Shown: positions 1 through 6,887 of the stretch, in pieces
Position numbering within the stretch: position 1 is the first letter of the stretch
Layout of the letters: every line of letters begins with the position of its first letter
Source of the DNA: JAFDZV01 sp966128725
Lineage (GTDB): Bacteria; Bacteroidota; Ignavibacteria; OLB7
Direction of reading: 5' to 3'
Assembly: GCA_966128725.1 (NCBI GenBank)
Contig: CBHYLN010000173.1
Location: forward strand, 1 to 9,558
DNA: 9,558 nucleotides
Program-made: the position numbers and the translations under genes
Notes under the pieces: generated by a model
Databases searched by the model: none
What the model was told of the DNA's origin: nothing
Seen by the model: the letters and a program-made list of their open reading frames with translations, nothing else

Positions 1-245
1 TGTCATGACGCAGTGTGCCGTGGTAATGTCCTGACGGTCTGTATGAAATTCACTATTCGTAAGTCTTCAAGCCATGCCATGGCTGATAATTGAAGCGGTA
101 ATTGAATTCGAATAAATGCAACATGCATGTCGTTCTCCATTCTCCGGCAATACACGGCGCCATAATGTCCATCAAGGATGGCATTGATGCACTTCAACCA
201 ATCGTGCCGCGAATCGCGCGCACGGCACAGCCATGGGAAAACCTC

Positions 246-2807
246 ATGAGAACACTTTCTATCCTCATTGCACTGCTGGCCTGTACAGCGATATCGCTGC
301 CAGCACAGGGCAGATTTGATGCCTACGGGAATCTTGTTTCAAGCGGCCCGCAATTGCCCGGTGTATCGTTCCCAACCGTGGATGCTGCGTCGGTAAACGG
401 TGCAGCCGCGTTCCAGGCCGCCTGGCTTCCCATGGGTGCCGGCCCAGGAGTTCCCGGCGAGATGATGCAGGCTGAAACCCTGAACGGTGACTTGTACATC
501 ATGTATGACGTAACAGGTCCGAACGGTAATATCAGCAGGATGGTAGCCCGTTGGGATGGCCAACAATGGGTGGACGTGGGCTCCCCGTCCTGGAACGGAA
601 GAGGCGTGCTGTTCACAGCCTACAAGGGCAGGCTGTATTGCCACGGAGCCATGGCCGACCGGGTGGTGCGCATGTACCGATACGACGGGAATGTCTGGGA
701 GCCCATTCAGATTACATCGCGTATGGGCTTCTCAATGTTTGAAGGGTTGGAGTATCAAGGCCAGATGTATGTGGGCGGCAACTTCGCCGACCTGTCCGGT
801 GTGCCCAACACCAACAACATCGCCCGATGGGACGGTCAGCAATGGTCGGCGGTGGGCGAAGGGTTGTCCAACCGCGAGTCGCTTGGCGGTGCGGATACCA
901 ACAACACACAGGTGGTGTCGCTGGCCGAATACAGGGGGAAGTTGTATGCTGGCGGTCGATTCTCGCACGCCGGTGGGTTGCGCACGCCGTATCTGGCCGT
1001 GTGGAACGGCACGTCATGGGAGGCCGGCCCTGCAGGGATTACCGCACCCGTTGAAGAAATGTGGTCCGATAACGGCCTCCTGTATCTGTATATAAGTTAT
1101 CGGGGCAGCACGTGGCCAGGGATCCTGTACACATGGGATGGAACCACCCTGCATCAACTGTCAACACATCCTCTGGATTGGATTGCGGATCTCAGGACCT
1201 TTCACGGCACGCTTTATGTGTGTGGCAAGCTGAACAATCAAGCAGCGATTGCCCGATGGAACGGTTCGGAGTGGGAAACCTATAAAGGCTTCGATCCATA
1301 TTTCAATCCGAATACTCCGCACGACACCATGGGGCGAGCCGGGTTCATGTTCGAGCATGATGGCTCGTTGATCGTGGGTGGACGCATTCCCGGGGTTCAG
1401 GGGGTATCGATTGGAAATATCGCGCGAATGTGCAACGACGGTGAGTGCGGAGCAATTGCGGGGAGCGTATACCTGGATAATAACGATGACTGTGCTCGCG
1501 ATGACAAGGACTCCGGCCTGCCGCGCCGTGTGGTGAAAATGGAGCCGGGGCCGGTATTCGCCACCACCGATGCCGATGGCGCCTATATGATCCCTGTGTT
1601 GCCGGGGAGTTATACGGTAAGCGCGGTGGCGGCTCTGCATTGGAACCAGACCTGTCCAGCTGCCGGCGGCACGCACAGTGCAACGGTGACCACGGCGAAT
1701 GAGCATCTGACGAATCTTGATTTTGCTTTGAAGCCCGTTCCGAATGTGCGCGATGTGCGCGTGAGCATTACCGCGACACGCGCCCGACCGGGCAGGCCCG
1801 TGGAATATGTGATCCGTTACGAAAACGTTGGCACCGAGCCGGTGAACGGCACGTTGACGTTTACCTACGACCCGCGCCTGAGTGTTGTGAGCGACAATCC
1901 TGTTCACGACCGTGCCGGAACCGCGTCGCTTGAGTGGGACTTCTCGAACCTTCTTGTGGACGAATCGCGCACTATCCACGTCGTGCTCGGCGTGCCCACC
2001 ACGATGTCGCCCGGCGAAGTGCTGTGCGCGTACGTGACGGTTGACCTGCAGGACATGCCCGATCTGGTGTTCAACGATGATGACCGCGATTCCATCTGCG
2101 TGGAAGTGGTTGCCTCGTGTGATCCGAACGACATCACCGTGCATCCGCTTGGTATCGAGGCCGACGGAACCATCCTGCCAACCGATACGGTTCTGGCGTA
2201 CACCATCCGATTCCAGAACACCGGGAATGACACGGCGTTCCGCGTGGTGGTGGTTGATTCGCTTTCAGCAAGTCTCGATCCTGAAACCGTGCGCCCGGGT
2301 GCGTCGAGCCATCAGTATTCGCTGAACATCGGCGGCAACGGTGTGCTCACCTGGACGTTCCAGAACATAATGCTTCCGGACAGCGGCGCCAGTGAACCGG
2401 GAAGCCACGGCGTGCTGAAGTACTTCGTGAAATTGCGTCCGCGTCTGCCGGCGGGCACGGTGATTGCCAACAGGGCGCATATTTACTTCGACTACAATGC
2501 GCCCGTTACCACCAACACCGTGACATCGGTAATCGCGGCGCCGCTGGGCGTGCAGCATTCGGCCAACACGGCCGGGCGATTGTTGGTGCCCAATCCCACC
2601 ACCGGCGTGCTTCGCGTTGATGTGCCGATGGTGGCCGGTGCCACGATCGCCGTGCTTGATGTTCATGGACGTCGGGTGATGACGACGCTCGCCACCGAGC
2701 GATCCGGGCAGATGCTCGATATGGCCGGCCTGGCGTCGGGGACGTACCTGGTGGTGCTGCCGGTCATTGGCGGTACCGTGGTTCAGCAAGTGCTGCTGGT
2801 GCGGTAG
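246..2807 (+). CDS. T9SS-exported multidomain surface/secreted protein (propeller-like repeats, Ig-like DUF11/DUF7619 domains, sorting tail)
   Basis: 853 aa. The frame is open from 102, but ATG 246 is preferred because it puts a typical Sec signal peptide (MRTLSILIALLACTAISLPAQ) at the N-terminus; the 48 upstream codons look unlike a leader. Residues about 75-395 contain recurring [R/V/T]W-D/N-G-x-x-W motifs at roughly 102-108, 145-151, 194-200, 253-258, 297-300 and 338-343, alternating with LY-x-GG-type strands, as in Kelch-like or other beta-propellers. Residues 403-460 resemble an SdrD B/carboxypeptidase-regulatory domain (GSVYLDNNDDC, TDADGAYMIPVLPGSYTVS). Residues 500-620 and 626-763 resemble DUF11 and DUF7619 repeats (YVIRYENVGT; YTIRFQNTGNDTAF; ANRAHIYFDYNAPVTTNT). 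Residues 778-853 match the T9SS type A tail (VPNPTTG, SGTYLVVL, ending VLLVR). The inferred role is an exported adhesin-like or extracellular protein; no catalytic motif is visible. It ends at TAG and is followed by hairpins, so it is probably transcribed alone. Confidence 0.93.
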   Translation: MRTLSILIALLACTAISLPAQGRFDAYGNLVSSGPQLPGVSFPTVDAASVNGAAAFQAAWLPMGAGPGVPGEMMQAETLNGDLYIMYDVTGPNGNISRMVARWDGQQWVDVGSPSWNGRGVLFTAYKGRLYCHGAMADRVVRMYRYDGNVWEPIQITSRMGFSMFEGLEYQGQMYVGGNFADLSGVPNTNNIARWDGQQWSAVGEGLSNRESLGGADTNNTQVVSLAEYRGKLYAGGRFSHAGGLRTPYLAVWNGTSWEAGPAGITAPVEEMWSDNGLLYLYISYRGSTWPGILYTWDGTTLHQLSTHPLDWIADLRTFHGTLYVCGKLNNQAAIARWNGSEWETYKGFDPYFNPNTPHDTMGRAGFMFEHDGSLIVGGRIPGVQGVSIGNIARMCNDGECGAIAGSVYLDNNDDCARDDKDSGLPRRVVKMEPGPVFATTDADGAYMIPVLPGSYTVSAVAALHWNQTCPAAGGTHSATVTTANEHLTNLDFALKPVPNVRDVRVSITATRARPGRPVEYVIRYENVGTEPVNGTLTFTYDPRLSVVSDNPVHDRAGTASLEWDFSNLLVDESRTIHVVLGVPTTMSPGEVLCAYVTVDLQDMPDLVFNDDDRDSICVEVVASCDPNDITVHPLGIEADGTILPTDTVLAYTIRFQNTGNDTAFRVVVVDSLSASLDPETVRPGASSHQYSLNIGGNGVLTWTFQNIMLPDSGASEPGSHGVLKYFVKLRPRLPAGTVIANRAHIYFDYNAPVTTNTVTSVIAAPLGVQHSANTAGRLLVPNPTTGVLRVDVPMVAGATIAVLDVHGRRVMTTLATERSGQMLDMAGLASGTYLVVLPVIGGTVVQQVLLVR

Positions 2808-2829
2808 TCGACCGCTCAACGTGTGTTAC

Positions 2830-2850
2830 GTCGGGGCAGCCTGCCTCGAC
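2830..2850 (+). other. Hairpin 1 after the T9SS gene
   Basis: GTCGGGGCA and TGCCTCGAC form a 9-bp stem with one G-U pair and a 3-nt loop, 22 nt past the stop codon of the T9SS gene. No U-tract follows, so a terminator role is uncertain; it could be a 3'-end stabilising structure. Confidence 0.45.
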
Positions 2851-2865
2851 ATGGCTTACGCAGCG

Positions 2866-2882
2866 CCGCCGTGTGCCGGCGG
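2866..2882 (+). other. Hairpin 2 after the T9SS gene
   Basis: CCGCCG and CGGCGG form a perfect 6-bp stem with a 5-nt loop. It lies between the hairpin at 2830 and the strong terminator-like hairpin at 2912. No U-tract follows. Short GC-rich stems also arise by chance at this base composition. Confidence 0.35.
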
Positions 2883-2911
2883 ATGGTGAACTAGTGAAAT
2901 CAGACGACAAC

Positions 2912-2945
2912 AGAGGGCCGAAGTCCGCATGGGCTTCGGCCCTTT
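2912..2945 (+). terminator. Strong stem-loop, probable terminator of the T9SS gene
   Basis: AGGGCCGAAG (2914-2923) and CTTCGGCCCT (2934-2943) are perfect inverted repeats. Pairing extends inward (TCC with GGG, one G-U) and outward (A2912-T2945, G-U at 2913/2944) to a 15-bp stem with a GCAT tetraloop. Only TTT follows on the 3' side, so the U-tract is weak. It lies about 105 nt after the T9SS stop codon and just before a promoter-like -7 box, which fits a boundary between two transcription units. Confidence 0.7.
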
Positions 2946-2977
2946 GCGCACGAGTACAAGGTTAACCGGTATGCCGC

Positions 2978-2985
2978 TATCTTTG
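2978..2985 (+). promoter_or_regulatory. Bacteroidota-type -7 box (TATCTTTG) ahead of the DUF4157 gene
   Basis: TATCTTTG is an exact match to the Bacteroidota housekeeping sigma -7 consensus TAnnTTTG. It sits after the terminator-like hairpin and 66 nt before the ATG at 3052, giving a predicted transcription start near 2990 and a leader of about 60 nt. No TTG is found at the expected -33 spacing, so the promoter may be weak or activator-dependent, or the match may be chance. Confidence 0.45.
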
Positions 2986-3051
2986 GCGCAATCGGTATCG
3001 CACGCGGCAGGGATGTCGTGTGCAATCATGAACCACGACTGAACAAGCTGG

Positions 3052-5019
3052 ATGCGAACAAGCGAGGCACAATCATCGTTGCGTACGCCGCTCGCGGGTG
3101 CACGAGATATTGCGCGGGTATCGCATCCGCCAGTGATGCTCCGGCGTGCGGTGAGCAACCAGGCGGTGCAACGAGCCGTTCAACAGGCGCGTGCCGAGGC
3201 TACCATGCCCGTCAGCGCCGATGTGCAGGCACGGATCGATGCCCAGAAGGGGCGTGGCCGTGAGCTGCCGGCGGCCGTGCGCCAGGAGATGGAGCCGGCG
3301 GTTGGTGAGGACCTTGCCGGCGCCCGCCTGCACGTTGGGGCCGAGGCGCATTCCCTTGCGCGCGGCCTTGGCGCCCGCGCGTTTGCGCAGGGCAGCGACG
3401 TGTTCTTTGCCGATGGCGCGTTTGAACCACACAGCGATCGTGGCCGCCAGACGCTGGCGCACGAGCTTGCGCATGCAGGCCAGGGGCGCGCGGCGCCCGG
3501 CACGGTGCAGCGGCAGGCTGCCGACGATGCCTGCGCAACGTACGAGCCGGGCGAGTTCGATCAATCGAAACAGGAGCCCGGCGTATTGACGATGCCGGTA
3601 TCGTGGTTGAAGCCGGATACGTTGCTCGTTGCGGATTTCGGTGTGGACTGGCGCCATCTTAAAACATCACAGACCGCCGACCCAACGCTGCGCTCGTGGC
3701 TTACCGGCCTGCTGCGCATGCAGCCCATTGCGCTGGAGGTGACCGGATTCAGCGACTGCGTGGGCGACGAAGCCAACAACACCTTCCTGCGCACCGGGCG
3801 CGCGCGAAATGTTGCGGCGTTGGTTGCTCCGGCGGCCGGTACCGCCGCGATTTCGGTGGCGGCCGCGCCGCGTGGGGCCTTTGTCACCGACAACACAACA
3901 ACGTTCAACCGGGCACGCAACCGTGCGGTTACCGTTCGCGTGGCAGGCCCGCCCGCACCCGCCCCAACGCCCGCGCCGGCGATGCGCCCGCCCGAGGCCG
4001 TGGCCGAGCTGTGGCCGCTGCTGGAGTATGCCGATAAGCAACTCAAGCGGAAGTTTGATGCACAGTATGTGACGCTTCCCACACCTCCCGATGTGGCGGG
4101 CGCCAACGAACGTATCGATGCGGTGATCGCGTTCCTGATGCCGCTTGTGTTGGATGCGAATATCAAGCGGCATTCCAGAGGAGGGGTGCAGAACAAAGTG
4201 TTCCCGGTGTATTGGCGTGCTTCGGATTTCGATTCAGTGCGGGATCGTGTGTACGAGCTGATGCTGACCCGTATGCACGTGGCCGCGGGCACCGCGAAGC
4301 TCGATGAGCTGGAGACCGTGACCGCTAACCTCCAGTTCCTGAAACAGCGCCTTGAGGTGTTGGCCGACGAAGCCGTGTCGTTCGAGCTGGATAGCGGCCT
4401 GGTGCAGGCGCCGCCGTATCTCCCTTCCATGAAACAGGCGATGCCGGGCAGCGCTCTGGAGAAACCGGAACTGCGCGCGCTTGCCTGGCTGCGCCAGCAG
4501 AAGGCGCTTATCGCCGACGCCGAGACGAAGTTCAAGGTGGACCGTCGCGCCATTGCCGGCGCGATCGCATGGGAGGCCAGCCACAACATCATGCGCGCCG
4601 GGTTGCGCGGTGTTGGGCCGGGGAAGATGCATACGTACGACAACAAGTGGGGGGCCGTTGCGCCATGGTTCAAGGACGATGCCGTTCCGCAACAACTGGA
4701 ACAGCGCGGTTACCTGCCTGCTGTGTCGGACGATCAACGCGGCATGATGCTGATGGGGGCGGGCGGCTCGATCACCTACATCGCTGCCTCGATGCGTGCC
4801 GCCAGCGACATCGCTCAGAAATACGGATACGATATCACCAAGGATGTTGGCGCCCTGACATCGTTTTATCAAGGCTACGATCTGAAGGAGTGGGAGTGGC
4901 ACATGATCATGAAGCAGGGCAGCGGCCAGACGGCCTTTGTCGCCGCCGACAAGATGGCCGTATGGTCCGTAACGCACCTTGCGCAGCTTGAAGCGGCCGT
5001 GGGCGCGCCGGGCTTCTAA
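3052..5019 (+). CDS. DUF4157 (eCIS core)-OmpA-like-lysozyme-like fusion, candidate effector/toxin
   Basis: 655 aa. ATG 3052 is chosen because it includes the N-terminal motif VMLRRAVSNQAVQRAV (28-43), like the LQRxxGNQAVQ segment that often precedes DUF4157. Residues about 66-145 are DUF4157: LPAAVRQEMEPAVGEDLAGARLH, ARAFAQGSDVFFADGAF, and TLAHELAHAGQ with a zinc-metalloprotease-type HExxH at 137-141. Residues about 186-297 resemble an OmpA C-terminal domain (LEVTGFSDCVGDEANNTFLRTGRA and NRARNRAVTVRV). A Pro/Ala linker spans 299-315. Residues about 320-450 are helical and unassigned. Residues about 475-640 look lysozyme/transglycosylase-like (KFKVDRRAIAGAIAWEAS), with E508 as candidate catalytic acid. 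DUF4157 is known as a hallmark of extracellular contractile injection system cargo and of some polymorphic toxins; peptidoglycan binding plus cleavage is inferred here. No signal peptide is seen, which fits loading by an injection system rather than Sec export. No eCIS structural gene lies in the window. Confidence 0.85.
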   Translation: MRTSEAQSSLRTPLAGARDIARVSHPPVMLRRAVSNQAVQRAVQQARAEATMPVSADVQARIDAQKGRGRELPAAVRQEMEPAVGEDLAGARLHVGAEAHSLARGLGARAFAQGSDVFFADGAFEPHSDRGRQTLAHELAHAGQGRAAPGTVQRQAADDACATYEPGEFDQSKQEPGVLTMPVSWLKPDTLLVADFGVDWRHLKTSQTADPTLRSWLTGLLRMQPIALEVTGFSDCVGDEANNTFLRTGRARNVAALVAPAAGTAAISVAAAPRGAFVTDNTTTFNRARNRAVTVRVAGPPAPAPTPAPAMRPPEAVAELWPLLEYADKQLKRKFDAQYVTLPTPPDVAGANERIDAVIAFLMPLVLDANIKRHSRGGVQNKVFPVYWRASDFDSVRDRVYELMLTRMHVAAGTAKLDELETVTANLQFLKQRLEVLADEAVSFELDSGLVQAPPYLPSMKQAMPGSALEKPELRALAWLRQQKALIADAETKFKVDRRAIAGAIAWEASHNIMRAGLRGVGPGKMHTYDNKWGAVAPWFKDDAVPQQLEQRGYLPAVSDDQRGMMLMGAGGSITYIAASMRAASDIAQKYGYDITKDVGALTSFYQGYDLKEWEWHMIMKQGSGQTAFVAADKMAVWSVTHLAQLEAAVGAPGF

Positions 5020-5144
5020 GCTCGTACCGTATGTCCCGGCTGGCCATGTTCACAGATCCGTGAGCATCTGCCGCAGGGCCTGGAACCATGGGCTGCCATC
5101 CCTGCTCCAGCGTCCCATCTCTTCGAACGACAACAACGCACCAC

Positions 5145-5663
5145 ATGACCGAACAAGCTCCCAACCCGAACCCCGCTGCATATGATCCCTACGCAGCGCA
5201 GCCGCATCTACGATTCAACCCCGCGCTCCATGACCTTGCCTGGATTTGCCGCAACTGGTTGGATAATGCCGATATGGATATCAAGATACGGACGCATGCG
5301 GGTGAGCTGATGCTGAGGCTTACGTTTCATGTTGTTGGCATCCCGAGCGTTGTGGTGATCAATTGTGGTGCAATCCTGAAGCTCGCGCTCGATCAGGAGC
5401 CCGGTGGCGGGCCGTATTACATGGTGCTGGAAGCGGAGATAACGCAGCGACCGCTGGCCATGCTGGCCGATCTGTTGGTGCCGACAATGCACGATTGCGC
5501 CGTTGACGTTCTGTGGGATGTGGACGTTCGCGAAGGCGATGTACGGCTGCGAACCCTGTGCTCCGAGCTTGCCTGGGAGGTGCGCGATGCCGTGGAGGGA
5601 GATTTGTATTTCAGGAAAGCGAATGATGCCGGGGCGGGCGTTGGGCCGGCCACTACACCGTAG
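5145..5663 (+). CDS. Hypothetical protein, 172 aa, downstream of the DUF4157 effector
   Basis: Not recognised. ATG 5145 (MTEQAPNPNP) is preferred over ATG 5088, whose extra 19 residues look like untranslated sequence; neither has a clear Shine-Dalgarno. The first 20 residues are Pro/Ala-rich and probably disordered. The rest is a compact alpha/beta-looking domain with alternating hydrophobic strands (LMLRLTFHVVGIPSVVVI; YYMVLEAEIT; CAVDVLWDVDVREGDVRLR) and a final acidic helix (ELAWEVRDAVEGDL). It is acidic overall, with no signal peptide or membrane segment. It starts 125 nt after the DUF4157 gene in the same direction, with no strong terminator between them, so co-transcription is possible. 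An immunity or adaptor role for the effector is a guess from position only. The frame stays open for 41 codons past the TAG stop, probably by chance. Confidence 0.75.
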   Translation: MTEQAPNPNPAAYDPYAAQPHLRFNPALHDLAWICRNWLDNADMDIKIRTHAGELMLRLTFHVVGIPSVVVINCGAILKLALDQEPGGGPYYMVLEAEITQRPLAMLADLLVPTMHDCAVDVLWDVDVREGDVRLRTLCSELAWEVRDAVEGDLYFRKANDAGAGVGPATTP

Positions 5664-5940
5664 CGGCAGGCCATTGCCAGCGCCCGGTTCAACAAGAGCC
5701 ACGCATCGTACAGGCACGTTGTGTGGCATGATGAGTCGGGGGTTCGCACGGTGAGATCAGCTTCCGGAGTTTACCACACAACCCGATAACGCCGGGCGAA
5801 CTTCAAATCCAGTACGAAGCCTCCGCGACGGCGCGTGATCGATTTCCGCGATATTGCCACGCTAACCTGGTCCTGGTATCAACGGCCCATGCTGTGCAGC
5901 CTGTGTGAACAGGGACCGCACCAATAATCGAAAGTGCTCA

Positions 5941-6453
5941 ATGTATCCAACGCTGCGCGCGATTCGCGCCGACATAACAACGCTTTCGGTGGATGCGATC
6001 GTCAACGCGGCCAACTCCTCATTGCTGGGCGGCGGCGGCGTTGATGGCGCGATCCATCGTGCGGCCGGCCCGGAACTGGTGCACGAGTGCCGACTGCTGG
6101 GTGGGTGCAAAACCGGGCATGCCAAGATTACAAAAGGCTACCGGCTGCCGGCGCGATACATCATCCATACCGTTGGCCCCGTATGGCGTGGTGGGGCGCA
6201 CGACGAGCCGGCACTGCTGGCGAGCTGTTACCGTAACTGTATGCAGTTGGCCGCGGGCAATGGTGTTGCCACGCTCGCGTTCCCGTCCATCAGCACCGGC
6301 ATCTACGGATATCCGATCCAGGCGGCAGCGCGTATTGCCGTTGCCACCGTGCGCGAATCCTCGGCGGGGCAGGGCGTTATCCGCGAGGTAATCTTCTGCT
6401 GCTTCTCCACGGCCGATCTGGACGTGTACACCCACGTATTGAACGCAACCTAG
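5941..6453 (+). CDS. Macro domain protein, O-acetyl-ADP-ribose/ADP-ribosyl hydrolase (MacroD/YmdB type)
   Basis: 170 aa, the usual length of a stand-alone MacroD-type macro domain. Family motifs are intact: ADIT (10-13), DAIVNAANSSLL (18-29) with the NAAN loop, GGGGVDGAIHRAAGPEL (30-46) forming the ADP-ribose-binding catalytic loop, GGCKTGHAKITKGYRLPA (54-71), IIHTVGPVW (74-82) and FPSISTGIYGYP (114-125), the distal-ribose/phosphate loop. Known members hydrolyse O-acetyl-ADP-ribose and remove mono-ADP-ribose from proteins in the cytosol. ATG 5941 matches the family start; the frame extends to 5905 but those 12 residues are not part of the fold. There is no Shine-Dalgarno. It is not fused to or next to a DarT-like ADP-ribosyltransferase in the window. 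The VOC reading frame begins 39 nt downstream. Confidence 0.95.
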   Translation: MYPTLRAIRADITTLSVDAIVNAANSSLLGGGGVDGAIHRAAGPELVHECRLLGGCKTGHAKITKGYRLPARYIIHTVGPVWRGGAHDEPALLASCYRNCMQLAAGNGVATLAFPSISTGIYGYPIQAAARIAVATVRESSAGQGVIREVIFCCFSTADLDVYTHVLNAT

Positions 6454-6492
6454 AACCATAGGCGCCGGCCTTGATTACCAATCAGATGCAGG

Positions 6493-6855
6493 ATGAACCA
6501 CACGAAGCCACAGCTCGATTACATCGTTGTCCGGTGCGCGGAGATCGAACGCTCGCGAGAGTTCTACAACGCTCTGGGGCTGGCCCTCGTGCGCGAGCAG
6601 CACGGCAATGGGACGGTGCATTACGCCTCTGATCTTGGCGGTGCTGTTCTCGAACTATATCCATCCATTGGCCAGCCAACCGCCGGGTTGCGCATCTGAT
6701 TGCGTACGGCAAGCCTTGCTGCCACGCTCGGCAGGCTGCGTGGTATCGGCGCCGAACTCGTGGCCATGAGTCCCGGATCACCTTCGGCATCATTACGTGA
6801 CCCAGACGGCAACGTGATCGCCATCCGTGAAATGGATCCCATACCAGGGCAATAA
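6493..6855 (+). pseudogene. VOC superfamily (glyoxalase/bleomycin-resistance fold) gene with an in-frame TGA at 6697-6699
   Basis: Reading from ATG 6493, 68 codons (LDYIVVRCAEIERSREFYNALGL, HGNGTVHYASDLGGAVLELYP, ending GLRI) run into TGA. The same frame then continues without interruption for 51 codons (LRTASLAATLGRLRGIGAEL, RDPDGNVIAIRE) to TAA at 6853-6855. The two halves together make a 120-residue protein, the normal size of a single VOC domain with both beta-alpha-beta-beta-beta modules. In relatives of this type the site usually holds Gly (GLR[IL]G[FL]RV), so a single GGA to TGA change would explain it. The first metal-ligand position (usually His in LDHI) is Tyr here, while the Glu of LELYP is kept. 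Best read as a recently inactivated gene or a sequencing error; recoding is less likely. If translated only to TGA it would give a half-domain of 68 aa. Confidence 0.8.
6720..6745 (+). other. Stem-loop 20 nt downstream of the in-frame TGA
   Basis: TGCCACGC (6720-6727) pairs with GCGTGGTA (6738-6745), with one G-U, around a 10-nt loop containing two GG pairs. It lies inside the interrupted VOC frame. Its distance from the TGA is of the order seen for bacterial SECIS elements, but no conserved SECIS detail can be confirmed and Sec is not expected at this position. Confidence 0.3.
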
Positions 6856-6875
6856 CCGAAGAGCATGCATTATCT

Positions 6876-6881
6876 GGGGAG
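6876..6881 (+). promoter_or_regulatory. Shine-Dalgarno-like GGGGAG deciding a TTG start
   Basis: GGGGAG ends 6 nt before TTG 6888. It is one of the few convincing ribosome-binding sites in the window and supports starting the DUF4375 lipoprotein at TTG rather than at the internal ATG 6939, which would remove the charged N-region of the signal peptide. Confidence 0.6.
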
Positions 6882-6887
6882 TAGTCG

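Noticed and set aside
102..245. N-terminal extension of the T9SS gene from ATG 102
   Set aside because: The 48 extra residues precede a clear signal peptide that would then be internal; ATG 246 is the better start.
1161..2144. Long open frame on the - strand (327 codons) inside the T9SS gene
   Set aside because: His/Arg-rich, no recognisable domain, fully inside a gene with clear domain matches; a shadow frame of GC-rich coding DNA.
3561..4673. 370-codon open frame on the - strand inside the DUF4157 gene
   Set aside because: Ser/Ala/Arg-rich composition and no motif; it is antisense to recognised DUF4157/OmpA-like coding sequence.
5664..5940. Integron attC site between the hypothetical and macro genes
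   Set aside because: GTTCAAC at 5687 fits the RYYYAAC core, but no GTTRRRY partner was found downstream and the short gaps at 6454-6492 and 6856-6887 leave no room for attC sites.
5941..6453. DarTG-type toxin-antitoxin (macro domain as DarG)
   Set aside because: The sequence is MacroD/YmdB-like, has no DarG C-terminal region, and no DarT-like ADP-ribosyltransferase gene adjoins it.
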